From Dictyoglomus thermophilum H-6-12 (GTDB lineage Bacteria; Dictyoglomota; Dictyoglomia; Dictyoglomales; Dictyoglomaceae), in contig NC_011297.1 of assembly GCF_000020965.1 (NCBI RefSeq), positions 1,006,387-1,070,386 of the forward strand: a stretch of 64,000 nucleotides of DNA, written 5' to 3'. Position numbers and translations under genes: made by a program. The notes beneath the pieces were generated by a model. That model made no database searches and was not told the DNA's origin. It was given only the letters and a program-made list of their open reading frames with translations. Below, one piece after another: positions 38,461 to 48,090 of this stretch (position 1 is the first letter of the stretch; each line of letters starts with the position of its first letter).

Positions 38461-39548
38461 AACTAAAAATTGCTGTACTTCCTGGGGATGGAATAGGCCC
38501 TGAAGTAGTAAGGCAAGCAATAAAGGTTATCAATGTAATCTCTAAGAAATTTGGTCATGAAGTAGAAATAAAAGAAGGAATTGTGGGAGGAATTGCCATA
38601 GATAATTTTGGAGATCCATTACCTGAAGAAACATGGAAAATATGCGAAGAAAGTGATGCCATACTGTTAGGGGCTGTGGGAGGACCAAAGTGGGACAATC
38701 TTCCTGGAGACAAAAGACCTGAGAAAGCTCTACTAAGACTGAGATCAGGTTTTAATCTTTTTGCCAATATAAGACCTATTCCCATTTTTGATGAACTAAT
38801 TTTTTCTTCCCCAATTAAAGAAGATTACTTAAAGGGTGTTGATTTTGTAATTGTTAGAGAGCTTACTGGGGGTCTTTATTTTGGAAAACCAAAAGAAACA
38901 AGAATAGAAAATGGAGAAGAAGTAGCAATTGATACTATGATATACCGAGCCTCTGAGATTAGAAGAATAGCTCATGTAGCTTTTAGAATGGCTCAAAAAA
39001 GAAAGAAAAAAGTAACATCTGTAGATAAAGCAAACATTCTTGAATGTTCAAGATTATGGAGAAAAATAGTAGAAGAAGTGTCAAAAGAATATATAGATGT
39101 AACTCTTGAACATATGTATGTGGATAACTGTGCAATGCAAATAGTAAGAAATCCAAAACAGTTTGATGTAATACTCACCGAGAATACTTTTGGTGATATA
39201 CTAAGCGATGAAGCAGCAATAATAACAGGCTCTATTGGAATGTTACCTTCCGCAAGTCTTGGTGAAACTAAAAAAGGATTATATGAGCCTATACATGGTT
39301 CAGCACCTGATATAGCGGGTCAAAACATAGCAAATCCTATTGCTACTATTTTGTCAGTTGCTTTGATGTTTAGATATTCTTTTGATCTTGAGAATGAAGC
39401 TAAGCTTATCGAAAATTCTGTGAGAAAAATATTGAGCCTTGGTTATTTCACAAAAGATTTATTCAATAATAATCCATACGCTAAGAAGTTAGTAAGCACA
39501 GAGGAAATGGGAGACCTAATATGCAGTGCAATTGAAGGAGGTGCCTGA
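38457..39548 (+). CDS. leuB: 3-isopropylmalate dehydrogenase
   Basis: A 363-residue NAD-dependent decarboxylating dehydrogenase. Motifs are [11 protein letters not shown], the substrate loop [17 protein letters not shown], and the catalytic Tyr in [12 protein letters not shown]. The C-terminal nucleotide motif is [18 protein letters not shown]. It overlaps leuD by 4 bp. In a citramalate pathway it could also act on 3-methylmalate. Confidence 0.96.
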   Translation: MKLKIAVLPGDGIGPEVVRQAIKVINVISKKFGHEVEIKEGIVGGIAIDNFGDPLPEETWKICEESDAILLGAVGGPKWDNLPGDKRPEKALLRLRSGFNLFANIRPIPIFDELIFSSPIKEDYLKGVDFVIVRELTGGLYFGKPKETRIENGEEVAIDTMIYRASEIRRIAHVAFRMAQKRKKKVTSVDKANILECSRLWRKIVEEVSKEYIDVTLEHMYVDNCAMQIVRNPKQFDVILTENTFGDILSDEAAIITGSIGMLPSASLGETKKGLYEPIHGSAPDIAGQNIANPIATILSVALMFRYSFDLENEAKLIENSVRKILSLGYFTKDLFNNNPYAKKLVSTEEMGDLICSAIEGGA

Positions 39549-39554
39549 TTATTA

Positions 39555-41129
39555 ATGAAAAAAGTTTTTTTGTATGATACCACCTTAAGAGATGGTGCCC
39601 AGAGTGAAAGAATCTCATTCTCTCTTGAAGATAAAATAAGAATAGCACAAAAACTGGATGAGTTTGGAATAGACTACATTGAGGGAGGATGGCCAGGGTC
39701 TAATCCTAAGGATTTAAACTTCTTCAAAAGAATCAAAGAAATTCCCTTAAAACACGCAAAAATAGCAGCCTTTGGAAGTACAAGAAGAGCACAAGTAGCA
39801 CCTGAAGATGACTCTAACTTGAAAGCTTTACTTGAAAGTGAAACCCCAGTAGTTACTATTTTCGGTAAAAGTTGGAATTTACATGTTACAGAGGTATTAA
39901 GAACCACATTGGAAAACAACCTAAAGATGATCTATGATTCTATAAAATATCTAAAAAGTTTCGGTAAAGAAGTAATATACGATGCAGAACACTTCTTCGA
40001 TGGTTTCAAATCAGATCCAGAATATGCTCTTTCAACCTTAGAAGCTGCATCAGAAGGTGGTGCTGATTGGATCGTACTCGCAGATACAAATGGGGGTACT
40101 CTTCCTTGGGAAGTAGAAGAGATTATGGAAAAAGTAATGGAAAGGATTAAAAAACCAATAGGAATACATGCTCATAATGATTCAGGTCTTGCTGTAGCAA
40201 ATTCCATAGTATCAGTAAGAAAAGGAGCAACACAAGTTCAAGGCACCATAAATGGATATGGGGAAAGATGTGGAAATGCAAATTTATGTACCATAATCCC
40301 TATTCTTCAGTTAAAAATGAATATCGAGGTCATATCTGAAGAAAAACTATCTCAACTTACAGATCTTGCAAATTGGGTTTCTGAGATTGCTAACTTACCT
40401 CCTGATCCATCTTCTCCATTTGTAGGAAGAAGTGCCTTTGCTCATAAAGGTGGTGTTCATGTTAATGCTGTTCTCAAAAATCCAAGATCTTATGAACATA
40501 TAGATCCTACTAAAGTGGGTAACAAAAGAAGAATACTTGTCTCAGAACTTTCTGGTACCAGTACTATAGTCTCAAAGGTGAAAGAATTCAATATAGATCT
40601 TGATAGGGATTCACCTTTAGCTAAACTAATATTGGATAAGATTGCCCATTTAGAAAACGAGGGTTATTACTTTGAGGGTGCTGAGGCTTCTTTTGAACTC
40701 CTAGTAAGGCATCTTTTGGGCCAAGAGACAAAGCTATTTGATTTAATAAGTTTAAGAGTACTTATTGAGAAAATAGGAGACTCTGGCGAAACAATTACAG
40801 AAGCAACATTAAAGCTCAAAGTAAAGGATCAAATTGTCCATGTAGCTGCAGAAGGTGATGGGCCTGTGCATGCTTTAGACCAAGCTTTAAGAAAAGCTCT
40901 TGTCGAATTCTACCCCGAACTAAAGAATATTCATCTTTCCGACTTTAAAGTAAGGGTTATAAATGGAAATGCGGGTACAGCTGCAAAAGTCAGAGTATTA
41001 ATTGATTCAACCAATGATAAAGGTGATACTTGGAGTACTGTAGGAGTCTCTACAAATATTATAGAGGCAAGCTGGCAGTCTTTAGTGCAGAGTATCGAAT
41101 ATGGAATAATGAAAATGCGGGAGAATTAA
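39555..41129 (+). CDS. cimA: (R)-citramalate synthase
   Basis: A 524-residue LeuA paralogue that condenses pyruvate and acetyl-CoA, giving isoleucine precursors without threonine. It begins FLYDTTLRDGAQSERISFS, with the CimA pattern GGWPGSNPKD and metal motif GIHAHNDSGLAVANS. The C-terminal regulatory domain is present. CimA identity rests on remembered subfamily signatures (AQSE instead of EQTP); the presence of a separate LeuA supports it. Its stop overlaps the convergent galK stop, within a perfect hairpin. Confidence 0.9.
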   Translation: MKKVFLYDTTLRDGAQSERISFSLEDKIRIAQKLDEFGIDYIEGGWPGSNPKDLNFFKRIKEIPLKHAKIAAFGSTRRAQVAPEDDSNLKALLESETPVVTIFGKSWNLHVTEVLRTTLENNLKMIYDSIKYLKSFGKEVIYDAEHFFDGFKSDPEYALSTLEAASEGGADWIVLADTNGGTLPWEVEEIMEKVMERIKKPIGIHAHNDSGLAVANSIVSVRKGATQVQGTINGYGERCGNANLCTIIPILQLKMNIEVISEEKLSQLTDLANWVSEIANLPPDPSSPFVGRSAFAHKGGVHVNAVLKNPRSYEHIDPTKVGNKRRILVSELSGTSTIVSKVKEFNIDLDRDSPLAKLILDKIAHLENEGYYFEGAEASFELLVRHLLGQETKLFDLISLRVLIEKIGDSGETITEATLKLKVKDQIVHVAAEGDGPVHALDQALRKALVEFYPELKNIHLSDFKVRVINGNAGTAAKVRVLIDSTNDKGDTWSTVGVSTNIIEASWQSLVQSIEYGIMKMREN

Positions 41130-41139
41130 ATCTCCCGCA
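41116..41139. terminator. Hairpin across the convergent cimA/galK stop codons
   Basis: TGCGGGAGA (41116-41124) pairs perfectly with TCTCCCGCA (41131-41139) around a 6-base loop ATTAAA that contains both stop codons. Read on the minus strand it is followed by TTTTCATTATT, so it can terminate galK transcripts. Read on the plus strand it lacks a T-tract and is a weaker terminator. Confidence 0.65.
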
Positions 41140-42268
41140 CCCCATCTGAAGTCTCTAACACTAATACATCAGGTTTGAAACCAAATTTGTTTTCGTAACT
41201 CACAGTAATTTTTTCAATCCAATTATCAATGATCGATTCCGGAACAAGATTTATAGTGGATCCTCCAAATCCTCCACCTGTCATTCTGGAGGCAAAGGCA
41301 CCATATTCTAATGCTTTTTCAACTAAAAAGTCTAATTCTTCGCAAGTTACCTCATACAAGTTTTTTAAGCTAAGGTGAGAGTCTAACATATATTTAGGTA
41401 GATTTTCCCAATTATCATTTTTCAGGTCGTTAACAAAATTCAACACTCTCCTATTTTCGTTATAAACATGAGCAACTCTTTCCTTTAATGGGGATGGTAG
41501 AATTTTTTGAGAGAGTTCATATCCTTCTTCATCAAGATCCCTTAGAGAGTTTATATTTAAATACTTTTGTAATATCCTAAGAGCCTCCTCTCCCTCTCTT
41601 CGTCTAGTAGAATAACCTTCTCCTGCTATTGAGTGTTTCACCTTTGTATCTACCACTACAAGTCTTAGTCCCCTACTCTTTATGTCAAAAGGAATATGTT
41701 CATAGTCTAAAGTTAAAGTATCAATAAGAAGCGCAGTTTTTTCCCTTCCAAAAGTAGCAATAAATTGGTCCATAATTCCACAAGGAGCCCCCACAAAATT
41801 ATTTTCTGCTCTTTGAGAAAGTTTTGCTATCTCTTTTTTGTCAATTTTAAGATCAAAATACTCATTAATTCCATAAGCAACTGATACTTCATAGGCTGCT
41901 GAACTTGAAAGTCCAGCTCCCATAGGGACCTCTCCATATAAATAAGCATCGAAATAGGGTATCTCTCCTCTTAACTTCTTGATTTCACTTATCACTCCCA
42001 TCAAATAATTTATCCATGTTTTTTCTCTATTAAAAATTAAATTTGAATAATCAAATTCATAGTAATCATTAAAATTCTCTGAAAAAACCCTAAACTTATT
42101 TTCTCTATTCTGTCTTAGATAAAAGTAAAAAAACTTGTTTATACTTACAGGTAAAACAAAACCATAATGATAATCAGTATGTTCACCGATTAGATTCACT
42201 CTTCCGGGGGCTCTAAAACCCCTAAATCCCTCTTTATCTTTAAAAATTCTCTCAATATTAGCCATCAT
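41126..42268 (-). CDS. galK: Galactokinase
   Basis: A GHMP-family kinase, 380 residues, phosphorylating galactose at C1. Motifs are GRVNLIGEHTDYHYGF (sugar binding), PMGAGLSSSAAYEV (ATP loop) and SRMTGGGFGGSTI. It overlaps galT by 4 bp. No galE, galactosidase or gal regulator is adjacent, so only the first two Leloir steps are encoded here. Confidence 0.96.
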   Translation of the reverse strand: MMANIERIFKDKEGFRGFRAPGRVNLIGEHTDYHYGFVLPVSINKFFYFYLRQNRENKFRVFSENFNDYYEFDYSNLIFNREKTWINYLMGVISEIKKLRGEIPYFDAYLYGEVPMGAGLSSSAAYEVSVAYGINEYFDLKIDKKEIAKLSQRAENNFVGAPCGIMDQFIATFGREKTALLIDTLTLDYEHIPFDIKSRGLRLVVVDTKVKHSIAGEGYSTRRREGEEALRILQKYLNINSLRDLDEEGYELSQKILPSPLKERVAHVYNENRRVLNFVNDLKNDNWENLPKYMLDSHLSLKNLYEVTCEELDFLVEKALEYGAFASRMTGGGFGGSTINLVPESIIDNWIEKITVSYENKFGFKPDVLVLETSDGVREI

Positions 42269-43233
42269 TTCTCAGAAATCCTCCTTAAGCTCTCTCTCAT
42301 AAGCTCAGCAGACTCCTCTGGGGGCAAAGGGTTTATAAATGTTCCAGCACCTGATTCTACACTTGCAAGATATTTTATTTTATCTTTTGCTCGATGAAGA
42401 GAGTAAAACTCTACATGGAAGTGATAATTAGGATATTCTCCTTTAACTGGCTTTTGATGAAATACCATCATATAAGAGAAATTAAACCCATATATGTTAT
42501 CATAAGCTTTTGTTATCTTTTGAATGATTTCTGCAAGATACATTTTCTCAGCATAAGTCATATCAGGAAGAGATCCTAAATGTCTTTTCGAATAAATATG
42601 AAGCTCAAAAGGATATTTGCCATAAAAAGGCATGAAAGCCACAAAGTATTTATTTTCGTACACGATTCTTTTTTCTTCTCTTAGCTCTTTCTCTAATATA
42701 GAGCAAAATAAACATTTTTTGTGTTCTGAATAAAACTCATCATTGGCCTTTATTTCTTTTTCAATTATAGGTGGTATAAAAGGAAGTGCATAAATCTGTC
42801 CATGAGGATGATGTAAACTTACTCCAACAATCTCTCCCCTATTCTCAAAAATAAAAACATATTGAATAAAATCCAAGCCACCTAAATCCTTATACCTATC
42901 TTCCCAGACCAAGATTAATTTTTCTATCTGCTCAAGAGGCATTCTAGACATGGAGGAATCATGATCCATAGTATACAATACTACTTCACAGACTCCCTTC
43001 CCACCTCTTACTTTATATATTTCATCCTCCCACTCAGAAATATCAGGAGTTTCTTTAGTCAAAGATGGATATCTATTTTCAAAGACTGCTATATCAAAGG
43101 GTTTAGGTACTTCCACTCCTCCATAACAGAGAGGACAGGCATTTCTCGCAGGAAGAACAGGTCTTTCCTGAACCTTACCGGCAACTATTACCCATTCTTT
43201 TAGAAATGGATGCCAACGTAGTTCACTGCTCAT
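42265..43233 (-). CDS. galT: Galactose-1-phosphate uridylyltransferase
   Basis: A HIT-superfamily enzyme, 322 residues, exchanging UMP between UDP-glucose and galactose 1-phosphate. Catalytic HPHGQIYA is intact, and zinc-type cysteine pairs occur as CPLC and CLFC. ATG at 43233 (MSSELRWHP) follows GGAGAGG. The start lies inside the end of a 34-codon upstream ORF, suggesting coupling. Confidence 0.94.
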   Translation of the reverse strand: MSSELRWHPFLKEWVIVAGKVQERPVLPARNACPLCYGGVEVPKPFDIAVFENRYPSLTKETPDISEWEDEIYKVRGGKGVCEVVLYTMDHDSSMSRMPLEQIEKLILVWEDRYKDLGGLDFIQYVFIFENRGEIVGVSLHHPHGQIYALPFIPPIIEKEIKANDEFYSEHKKCLFCSILEKELREEKRIVYENKYFVAFMPFYGKYPFELHIYSKRHLGSLPDMTYAEKMYLAEIIQKITKAYDNIYGFNFSYMMVFHQKPVKGEYPNYHFHVEFYSLHRAKDKIKYLASVESGAGTFINPLPPEESAELMRESLRRISEK

Positions 43234-43327
43234 CTTCAACCTCTCCTTCCAACTCGAAATCATAATAATACATTAAGCGACCATCCTCTTTAATTTCGAT
43301 TCTCTTTATCATTTTCCACTTTCTCAT
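43223..43327 (-). CDS. Small 34-residue protein of unknown function between dxr and galT
   Basis: ATG at 43327 lies two bases after the dxr stop, with GGGGGG-T just upstream inside dxr. The frame runs 34 codons and ends at a TGA overlapping the first codons of galT. The peptide starts MRKWKMIKRIEIKEDGR and continues LMYYYDFELEGE, strongly charged with an aromatic patch. Tight spacing on both sides and a plausible ribosome-binding site support translation. No family recognised; it could alternatively only couple dxr to galT translation. Confidence 0.55.
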   Translation of the reverse strand: MRKWKMIKRIEIKEDGRLMYYYDFELEGEVEDEQ

Positions 43328-43329
43328 AG

Positions 43330-44466
43330 TTAACAACCCCCCAATTTATTTTGCAATGTATTCTCAACCCATTTTTTAATATATTCAAGCTGATCAAGTT
43401 CCTCAATCTTTTTGAATTCCTTCCAAGAACTTAAAACATATCCAATTAAGGGTACAATTTCTTTAAATTTAATAATGCCCTTTATAAAAAAATTTACCAA
43501 AAACTCATCAGATATGGCGAATATTGCAGGATATACCCCACCCTTTTTACCCACTTCATAAGCAAGTTTTAAGGCTGGAAATTTGTCATAATCTACCTCA
43601 TAAAAATCAAGACTCCTATTACTTAAACTTAAAAGATTCCACTTTATGCCAGATCTCTTAGGATAAAACAATGCATATTGGATTGGTATCCTCATATCTG
43701 GATAAGCCATATGAGCTATAATAGATCCATCTAAAAGTTCTACCATACCATGCACAATACTCTGAGGATGAATTAATACTTTAATTGAGTCGTAGTCAAA
43801 GTTAAAAAAGAAATGAGCTTCGATTACCTCTAATCCCTTATTTACTAAATTAGCCGAATCAATAGTAGTTTTATACCCCATATTCCAAGTAGGATGTCGT
43901 AATACTTCCTCTATATTTGTTTTCTCCATTTCATCTTTAGATTTGTTCCAAAACGGTCCACCCGATGCTGTTAAGTATATACTCTCAATTTCTTTCCTTT
44001 TGAAAGAATTTATTAATTGAAACAGAGCGCTATGTTCACTATCTATTGGTATAAGTTTCGATTTTGATTTTTTTAGCCATTTTTTAATTAAGTCCCCACA
44101 TGCTACAATAATCTCCTTAGTAGCAATAGCAACATTTATTCCTCTACTTATCAAGATCTTTAGAGGGTAAATCGCCTCTATACCAGATATAGCCATTACC
44201 GCAAGATCTACCTCTAAATTTGCAATATATTCTAATCCCTCTCTGCCGTGAAAAATCTTTGCATTGTAAGACAAAGAAAATGGAGTATTATCGAACAAAG
44301 AAACATAGGGTACTTTGAATTTCTCTGCAACCTCTTTTAGCTTATTTATATTTCCTTTTGAAGCTACACCGACTAACTCAAATTTATCTTTATGTTTCTC
44401 TATAATCTCAATAGTTTGGGTTCCTATTGATCCAGTTACGCCAAATATTACAATTCTTTTTTTCAT
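43330..44466 (-). CDS. dxr: 1-deoxy-D-xylulose 5-phosphate reductoisomerase
   Basis: The second enzyme of the MEP pathway, 378 residues. The NADPH motif is FGVTGSIGTQTIEII, metal/substrate motifs are PIDSEHSALFQ, TASGGPF and HPTWNMG. It overlaps cdsA by 4 bp. In many bacteria rseP and ispG follow dxr; here a small ORF and gal genes follow instead. Confidence 0.97.
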   Translation of the reverse strand: MKKRIVIFGVTGSIGTQTIEIIEKHKDKFELVGVASKGNINKLKEVAEKFKVPYVSLFDNTPFSLSYNAKIFHGREGLEYIANLEVDLAVMAISGIEAIYPLKILISRGINVAIATKEIIVACGDLIKKWLKKSKSKLIPIDSEHSALFQLINSFKRKEIESIYLTASGGPFWNKSKDEMEKTNIEEVLRHPTWNMGYKTTIDSANLVNKGLEVIEAHFFFNFDYDSIKVLIHPQSIVHGMVELLDGSIIAHMAYPDMRIPIQYALFYPKRSGIKWNLLSLSNRSLDFYEVDYDKFPALKLAYEVGKKGGVYPAIFAISDEFLVNFFIKGIIKFKEIVPLIGYVLSSWKEFKKIEELDQLEYIKKWVENTLQNKLGGC

Positions 44467-45245
44467 AACATTCTTAATAAATATAACATATAGTAAGCTG
44501 TTGGTGCTATAAACATAAGACTATCAAACCTATCTAAAATCCCACCATGTCCTGGCAAAAGAGGGGACGAATCTTTAATACCAATTTCTCTCTTTAGCAT
44601 AGACTCTACAAGATCTCCTAACTGTCCCATTATACCGAGAGTAATACCAAGTATTGTGGGTAGAAAATACCGCTCATAATAAATACCACCGAAGATTAAG
44701 CTAATAATTGCTGATGCCACTATAGCAGCAATAGAACCTTCTATAGTCTTATTAGGGCTTATAGAAGGTGCCAATTTGTGTTTTCCAAAAAATTTTCCAA
44801 TAAAGAAAGCAGCCGAATCACTTACCCAAGTGATTATTATTATGAAGTAGGTAATTTGTTCTCCTAAAGGTAGGTTCCTCAGAATAATTAAGTATCCTAA
44901 TAATAAAGGTATATAGAAAAAGCCCAAAAAAGTTAAAGAAACTTCTATTATTGAATGCTCTTTCTTAATCAACTCATAGATGAGAGTGGAGAGAATTAAT
45001 AATGGAAGAAAAATTCTCATTGCCCATCTACTCTCTAAATATAGAAAAAGAAGATACAAAAATCCAGAAATTATTCCTTCTAATTTTAGTGTCTTATAAC
45101 CTCTTTTCTCTAAGAGATTATAAAATTCATATAGTCCAAAACAAGCTATTACTTCAACTAAAATAAAAAATATTTGATCCCCAAGATGGATGTACCAAAG
45201 TATTAGAGGAATTCCCCAAAGTGCAGTCAAAATTCTTTTAAGCAT
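44463..45245 (-). CDS. cdsA: Phosphatidate cytidylyltransferase
   Basis: A polytopic, 260-residue enzyme forming CDP-diacylglycerol. The C-terminal CDS signature SMLKREIGIKDSSPLLPGHGGILDRFDS is recognisable by its parts KREIGIKDSS and PGHGGILDRFDS. About seven membrane segments are present. It uses the phosphatidate made by the PlsY/PlsC products at 3-7 kb. It overlaps uppS by 8 bp. Confidence 0.95.
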   Translation of the reverse strand: MLKRILTALWGIPLILWYIHLGDQIFFILVEVIACFGLYEFYNLLEKRGYKTLKLEGIISGFLYLLFLYLESRWAMRIFLPLLILSTLIYELIKKEHSIIEVSLTFLGFFYIPLLLGYLIILRNLPLGEQITYFIIIITWVSDSAAFFIGKFFGKHKLAPSISPNKTIEGSIAAIVASAIISLIFGGIYYERYFLPTILGITLGIMGQLGDLVESMLKREIGIKDSSPLLPGHGGILDRFDSLMFIAPTAYYMLYLLRML

Positions 45246-45972
45246 TATTTTCTAATCCACCAAATCTTCTTTTTCTTTGGGCAAAATCTAAACAAGCCTT
45301 TTTTAAGTCTTCCTCATTAAAATCAGGCCAATACTTAGGTGTAAACCATAACTCAGTATACGCTATCTGCCAAAGTAGAAAATTACTTATTCTATATTCT
45401 CCACTTGTTCTTATTAAAAGGTCTGGTTCTGGTAAATCAAAAGTAGATAAAAAGGAAGAAAATAAACTTTCATTTATATCCTCAATTTGCAGTTTGTTAT
45501 CTCTTACTTGCAAAGCAATTCTTTTTACTGCCTGCAAGATATCCCATCTTCCACCATAATTGAGAGCAATAGTCAGAACTTTGTCTTCGCCTGTTTTCGT
45601 CTCTTCAATTACATATTTGATTCTTCTCTGAAGATAGTTCGGAAGTTCTTCAATATTACCTATTACCTTTAACTTGATTTTATTTTCTATGAGTTTATCT
45701 TTAAATTTATCTATGCTTTCATCAAGAAGTTTCATCAAACCTTCAACTTCTTCCCTTGGTCTTTTCCAGTTCTCGGTAGAAAAAGCAAAAAAAGTTAAAT
45801 AGTTAATTCCCCAATTAAAAGCAATTTCTGAAATTTTCTCAACTACCAATGCCCCCTCTCGATGCCCCATCAATCTTGGAAGGTTTCTTTCTTTCGCCCA
45901 TCTTCCATTGCCATCCATTATAAATGCTATATGTTTAGGTAATTTCTCTTTTGGAATTTCAATCTCTTCCAT
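45238..45972 (-). CDS. uppS: Undecaprenyl diphosphate synthase (isoprenyl transferase)
   Basis: A 244-residue cis-prenyltransferase making the lipid carrier for cell-wall synthesis. Motifs are HIAFIMDGNGRWAKER (catalytic Asp), FFAFSTENWKRP and RTSGEYRISNFLLWQ. It overlaps the small upstream ORF by 14 bp and sits in the usual frr-uppS-cdsA-dxr order. Confidence 0.97.
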   Translation of the reverse strand: MEEIEIPKEKLPKHIAFIMDGNGRWAKERNLPRLMGHREGALVVEKISEIAFNWGINYLTFFAFSTENWKRPREEVEGLMKLLDESIDKFKDKLIENKIKLKVIGNIEELPNYLQRRIKYVIEETKTGEDKVLTIALNYGGRWDILQAVKRIALQVRDNKLQIEDINESLFSSFLSTFDLPEPDLLIRTSGEYRISNFLLWQIAYTELWFTPKYWPDFNEEDLKKACLDFAQRKRRFGGLENNA

Positions 45973-46168
45973 CTTTTATTCTTCTTTCCTCATAATTCTC
46001 ATAAGTGAGGATAAAGAACCATTTTATTCCGTCATATTTCTCAGAAATAATTCTTAAATCACCAAAAGCCTCATTTGAATCAGATATATAGTTTAGTTCA
46101 TAATCAACTCTATCTGGTGGTAACTCTTTAAGCACATCTTTAAACCTCATACCAATGTAAGTTCTCAT
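45959..46168 (-). CDS. Small conserved-position protein of unknown function between frr and uppS
   Basis: A 69-residue soluble protein not recognised. It has an N-terminal MRFKDVLKELPPDRVDYEL segment and a beta-rich middle ending KWFFILTYENYEERR. It overlaps frr by 4 bp and uppS by 14 bp, which supports translation. No cysteine, signal or membrane segment is present. Confidence 0.7.
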   Translation of the reverse strand: MRTYIGMRFKDVLKELPPDRVDYELNYISDSNEAFGDLRIISEKYDGIKWFFILTYENYEERRIKDGRD

Positions 46169-46722
46169 ACTTCCATTATTTCTTTCTCTTTCATTTCAAT
46201 TAGTTTTTCTATCTCTTCTATAAACTTATCCGTCATTTTCTGCAATTCTTCTTGAAGTCTATAAAACTCATCTTCGGAGATTTTTCCTTCCTGCTTTTCC
46301 TTCTTAAATATCTCTAAATAATCTCTACGTATATTTCTTATAGCAACCCTACCATTCTCTGCCTCTTTATGTACTACCTTAACAAGCTCTTTTCTTCTTT
46401 CTTCTGTCAAAGGTGGAAAGACTACTCTTATAACTTGACCATCATTCTGAGGTGTCAAACCCAATTCAGATTTAAGAATTGCCTTCTCAATCTCTCCAAT
46501 GATGCTTTTATCCCACGGCTGAATTAAAACCGTTCTACCCTCCGCAATCTTCAAGGTTGCAACCTGATTCAAAGGCATCATATTTCCATAATAAGAGATT
46601 TTTATTTCGTCGAATATGCCAATAGAAGGTTTTCCTGTTCTTATACCTTGAAATTCTTTTTTAACCACTTCTACAGCCTTCTTCATCTTTTCTTCTATTT
46701 CCTTGAAATGTTCTTTACCCAT
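46165..46722 (-). CDS. frr: Ribosome recycling factor
   Basis: A 185-residue factor that splits post-termination ribosomes with EF-G. The start at 46722 follows GGGGGAGAAG and gives exactly the usual length. Motifs are [23 protein letters not shown] and [13 protein letters not shown]. Its start overlaps the end of pyrH by 8 bp. Confidence 0.96.
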   Translation of the reverse strand: MGKEHFKEIEEKMKKAVEVVKKEFQGIRTGKPSIGIFDEIKISYYGNMMPLNQVATLKIAEGRTVLIQPWDKSIIGEIEKAILKSELGLTPQNDGQVIRVVFPPLTEERRKELVKVVHKEAENGRVAIRNIRRDYLEIFKKEKQEGKISEDEFYRLQEELQKMTDKFIEEIEKLIEMKEKEIMEV

Positions 46723-47470
46723 CTTCTCCCCCCTTATCCGAGATGATTTCCAAATCCCCAATATAAGTTCCCACTTTTTCACCCAAGATAATTTTCTTTA
46801 AATTACCTCTAACAGACATATTAAAGACAATAATAGGTATCTTATTATCCATACATAATGAGACTGCTGTTGCATCAAGAGCTTGAAGTCTCAACTTTAA
46901 AAATTCAATAGGCTCAATAGTCTCAAACTTCTCAGCATCGGGATATTTCAAAGGATCCTTATTATAAACACCATCAACCTTAGTTTCTTTTAGAATAACC
47001 TCTGCTTTTATCTCTGCAGCTCTTAGTGCTGCTGCTGTATCAGTAGAGAAAAATGGATTTCCTGTACCTGCAGCAAATATAACTACCCTACCCTTTTCTA
47101 AATGTCTTATTGCTCTTCTCCTTATAAAAGGTTCCGCTATTTGCCTCATCTCAATTCCAGTCTGTACCCTAGTGACTACTCCTAATTTTTCTAACATATC
47201 CTGAAGAGCAAGAGCATTTATGGTAGTTGCAAGCATTCCCATATAGTCAGCTGTAACTCTATCTATACCTAAGATTTTACTTTCCCTACCTCTGAAAAAG
47301 TTACCGCCACCTACGACTACACCTATTTCTACACCTAAATCATGAACCTCTTTAATGTCCTCGGCAATACTTTTTATACAATCCGGATTTAAACCAAATC
47401 CCTGCTCTCCGCTAAAGGACTCTCCACTAATTTTTAAAAGAATTCGCTTATATTTTGGTTTGAGTTCCAT
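46715..47470 (-). CDS. pyrH: UMP kinase
   Basis: A 251-residue amino-acid-kinase-family enzyme phosphorylating UMP. Motifs are [28 protein letters not shown] and [19 protein letters not shown]. It is slightly longer at the C-terminus than typical. It is in the standard tsf-pyrH-frr order. The partner CMP kinase activity is encoded as a fusion at 55.8 kb. Confidence 0.96.
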   Translation of the reverse strand: MELKPKYKRILLKISGESFSGEQGFGLNPDCIKSIAEDIKEVHDLGVEIGVVVGGGNFFRGRESKILGIDRVTADYMGMLATTINALALQDMLEKLGVVTRVQTGIEMRQIAEPFIRRRAIRHLEKGRVVIFAAGTGNPFFSTDTAAALRAAEIKAEVILKETKVDGVYNKDPLKYPDAEKFETIEPIEFLKLRLQALDATAVSLCMDNKIPIIVFNMSVRGNLKKIILGEKVGTYIGDLEIISDKGGEDG

Positions 47471-47472
47471 TA

Positions 47473-48069
47473 TTAATCTTCTCCTACTACAAAGCGAGCA
47501 AATCTCCTTACCACTATATTCTCTCCTAATTTAGATATGGCTTCTGTAATTAGATCCTTAACTTTAATTTCTGGATTTCTAACAAAAGGTTGCTCTAACA
47601 AACAAACCTCTTCGTAAAATTTTTCTAACTTACCCTCAATAATCTTCTCTATTACATGCTCAGGTTTTCCTTCATTCTTTAACTGAGTTCTATAGATCTC
47701 TTTCTCTTTTTCGATAACTTCAGGTGGCACATCCTCTTTACTTACATATTGGGGATTCATACCTGCAATTTGAAGAGCAATATCTTTAGCAAGTTTTCTA
47801 AACTCATCAGTTCTTGCTACAAAATCTGTCTCACAGTTAACCTCTACTAAAACCCCTAGTTTATCTCCAGTATGAATATAAGCCTCTATAATACCTTCTT
47901 TGGCAACACGTCCTGCCTTCTTAGCAGCCTTTATTACTCCCTTTTCTCTCAAAATTGTAACCGCCTTTTCCATATCGCCATTTGCCTCTTCAAGGGCTTT
48001 CTTAGCCTCCATAACACCTGCGCCTGTTCTCTCTCTCAATTCCTTTATCATTTCAATGGTAATTTCCAT
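47473..48069 (-). CDS. tsf: Elongation factor Ts
   Basis: A 198-residue nucleotide-exchange factor for EF-Tu. The N-terminal UBA-like domain has [19 protein letters not shown], and the core contains the conserved CETDFVART. It is the short, single-core form common in thermophiles such as Thermus and Thermotoga. The C-terminus ends [17 protein letters not shown]. Confidence 0.96.
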   Translation of the reverse strand: MEITIEMIKELRERTGAGVMEAKKALEEANGDMEKAVTILREKGVIKAAKKAGRVAKEGIIEAYIHTGDKLGVLVEVNCETDFVARTDEFRKLAKDIALQIAGMNPQYVSKEDVPPEVIEKEKEIYRTQLKNEGKPEHVIEKIIEGKLEKFYEEVCLLEQPFVRNPEIKVKDLITEAISKLGENIVVRRFARFVVGED

Positions 48070-48090
48070 ACTACTTCAACCTCCTAAAGT

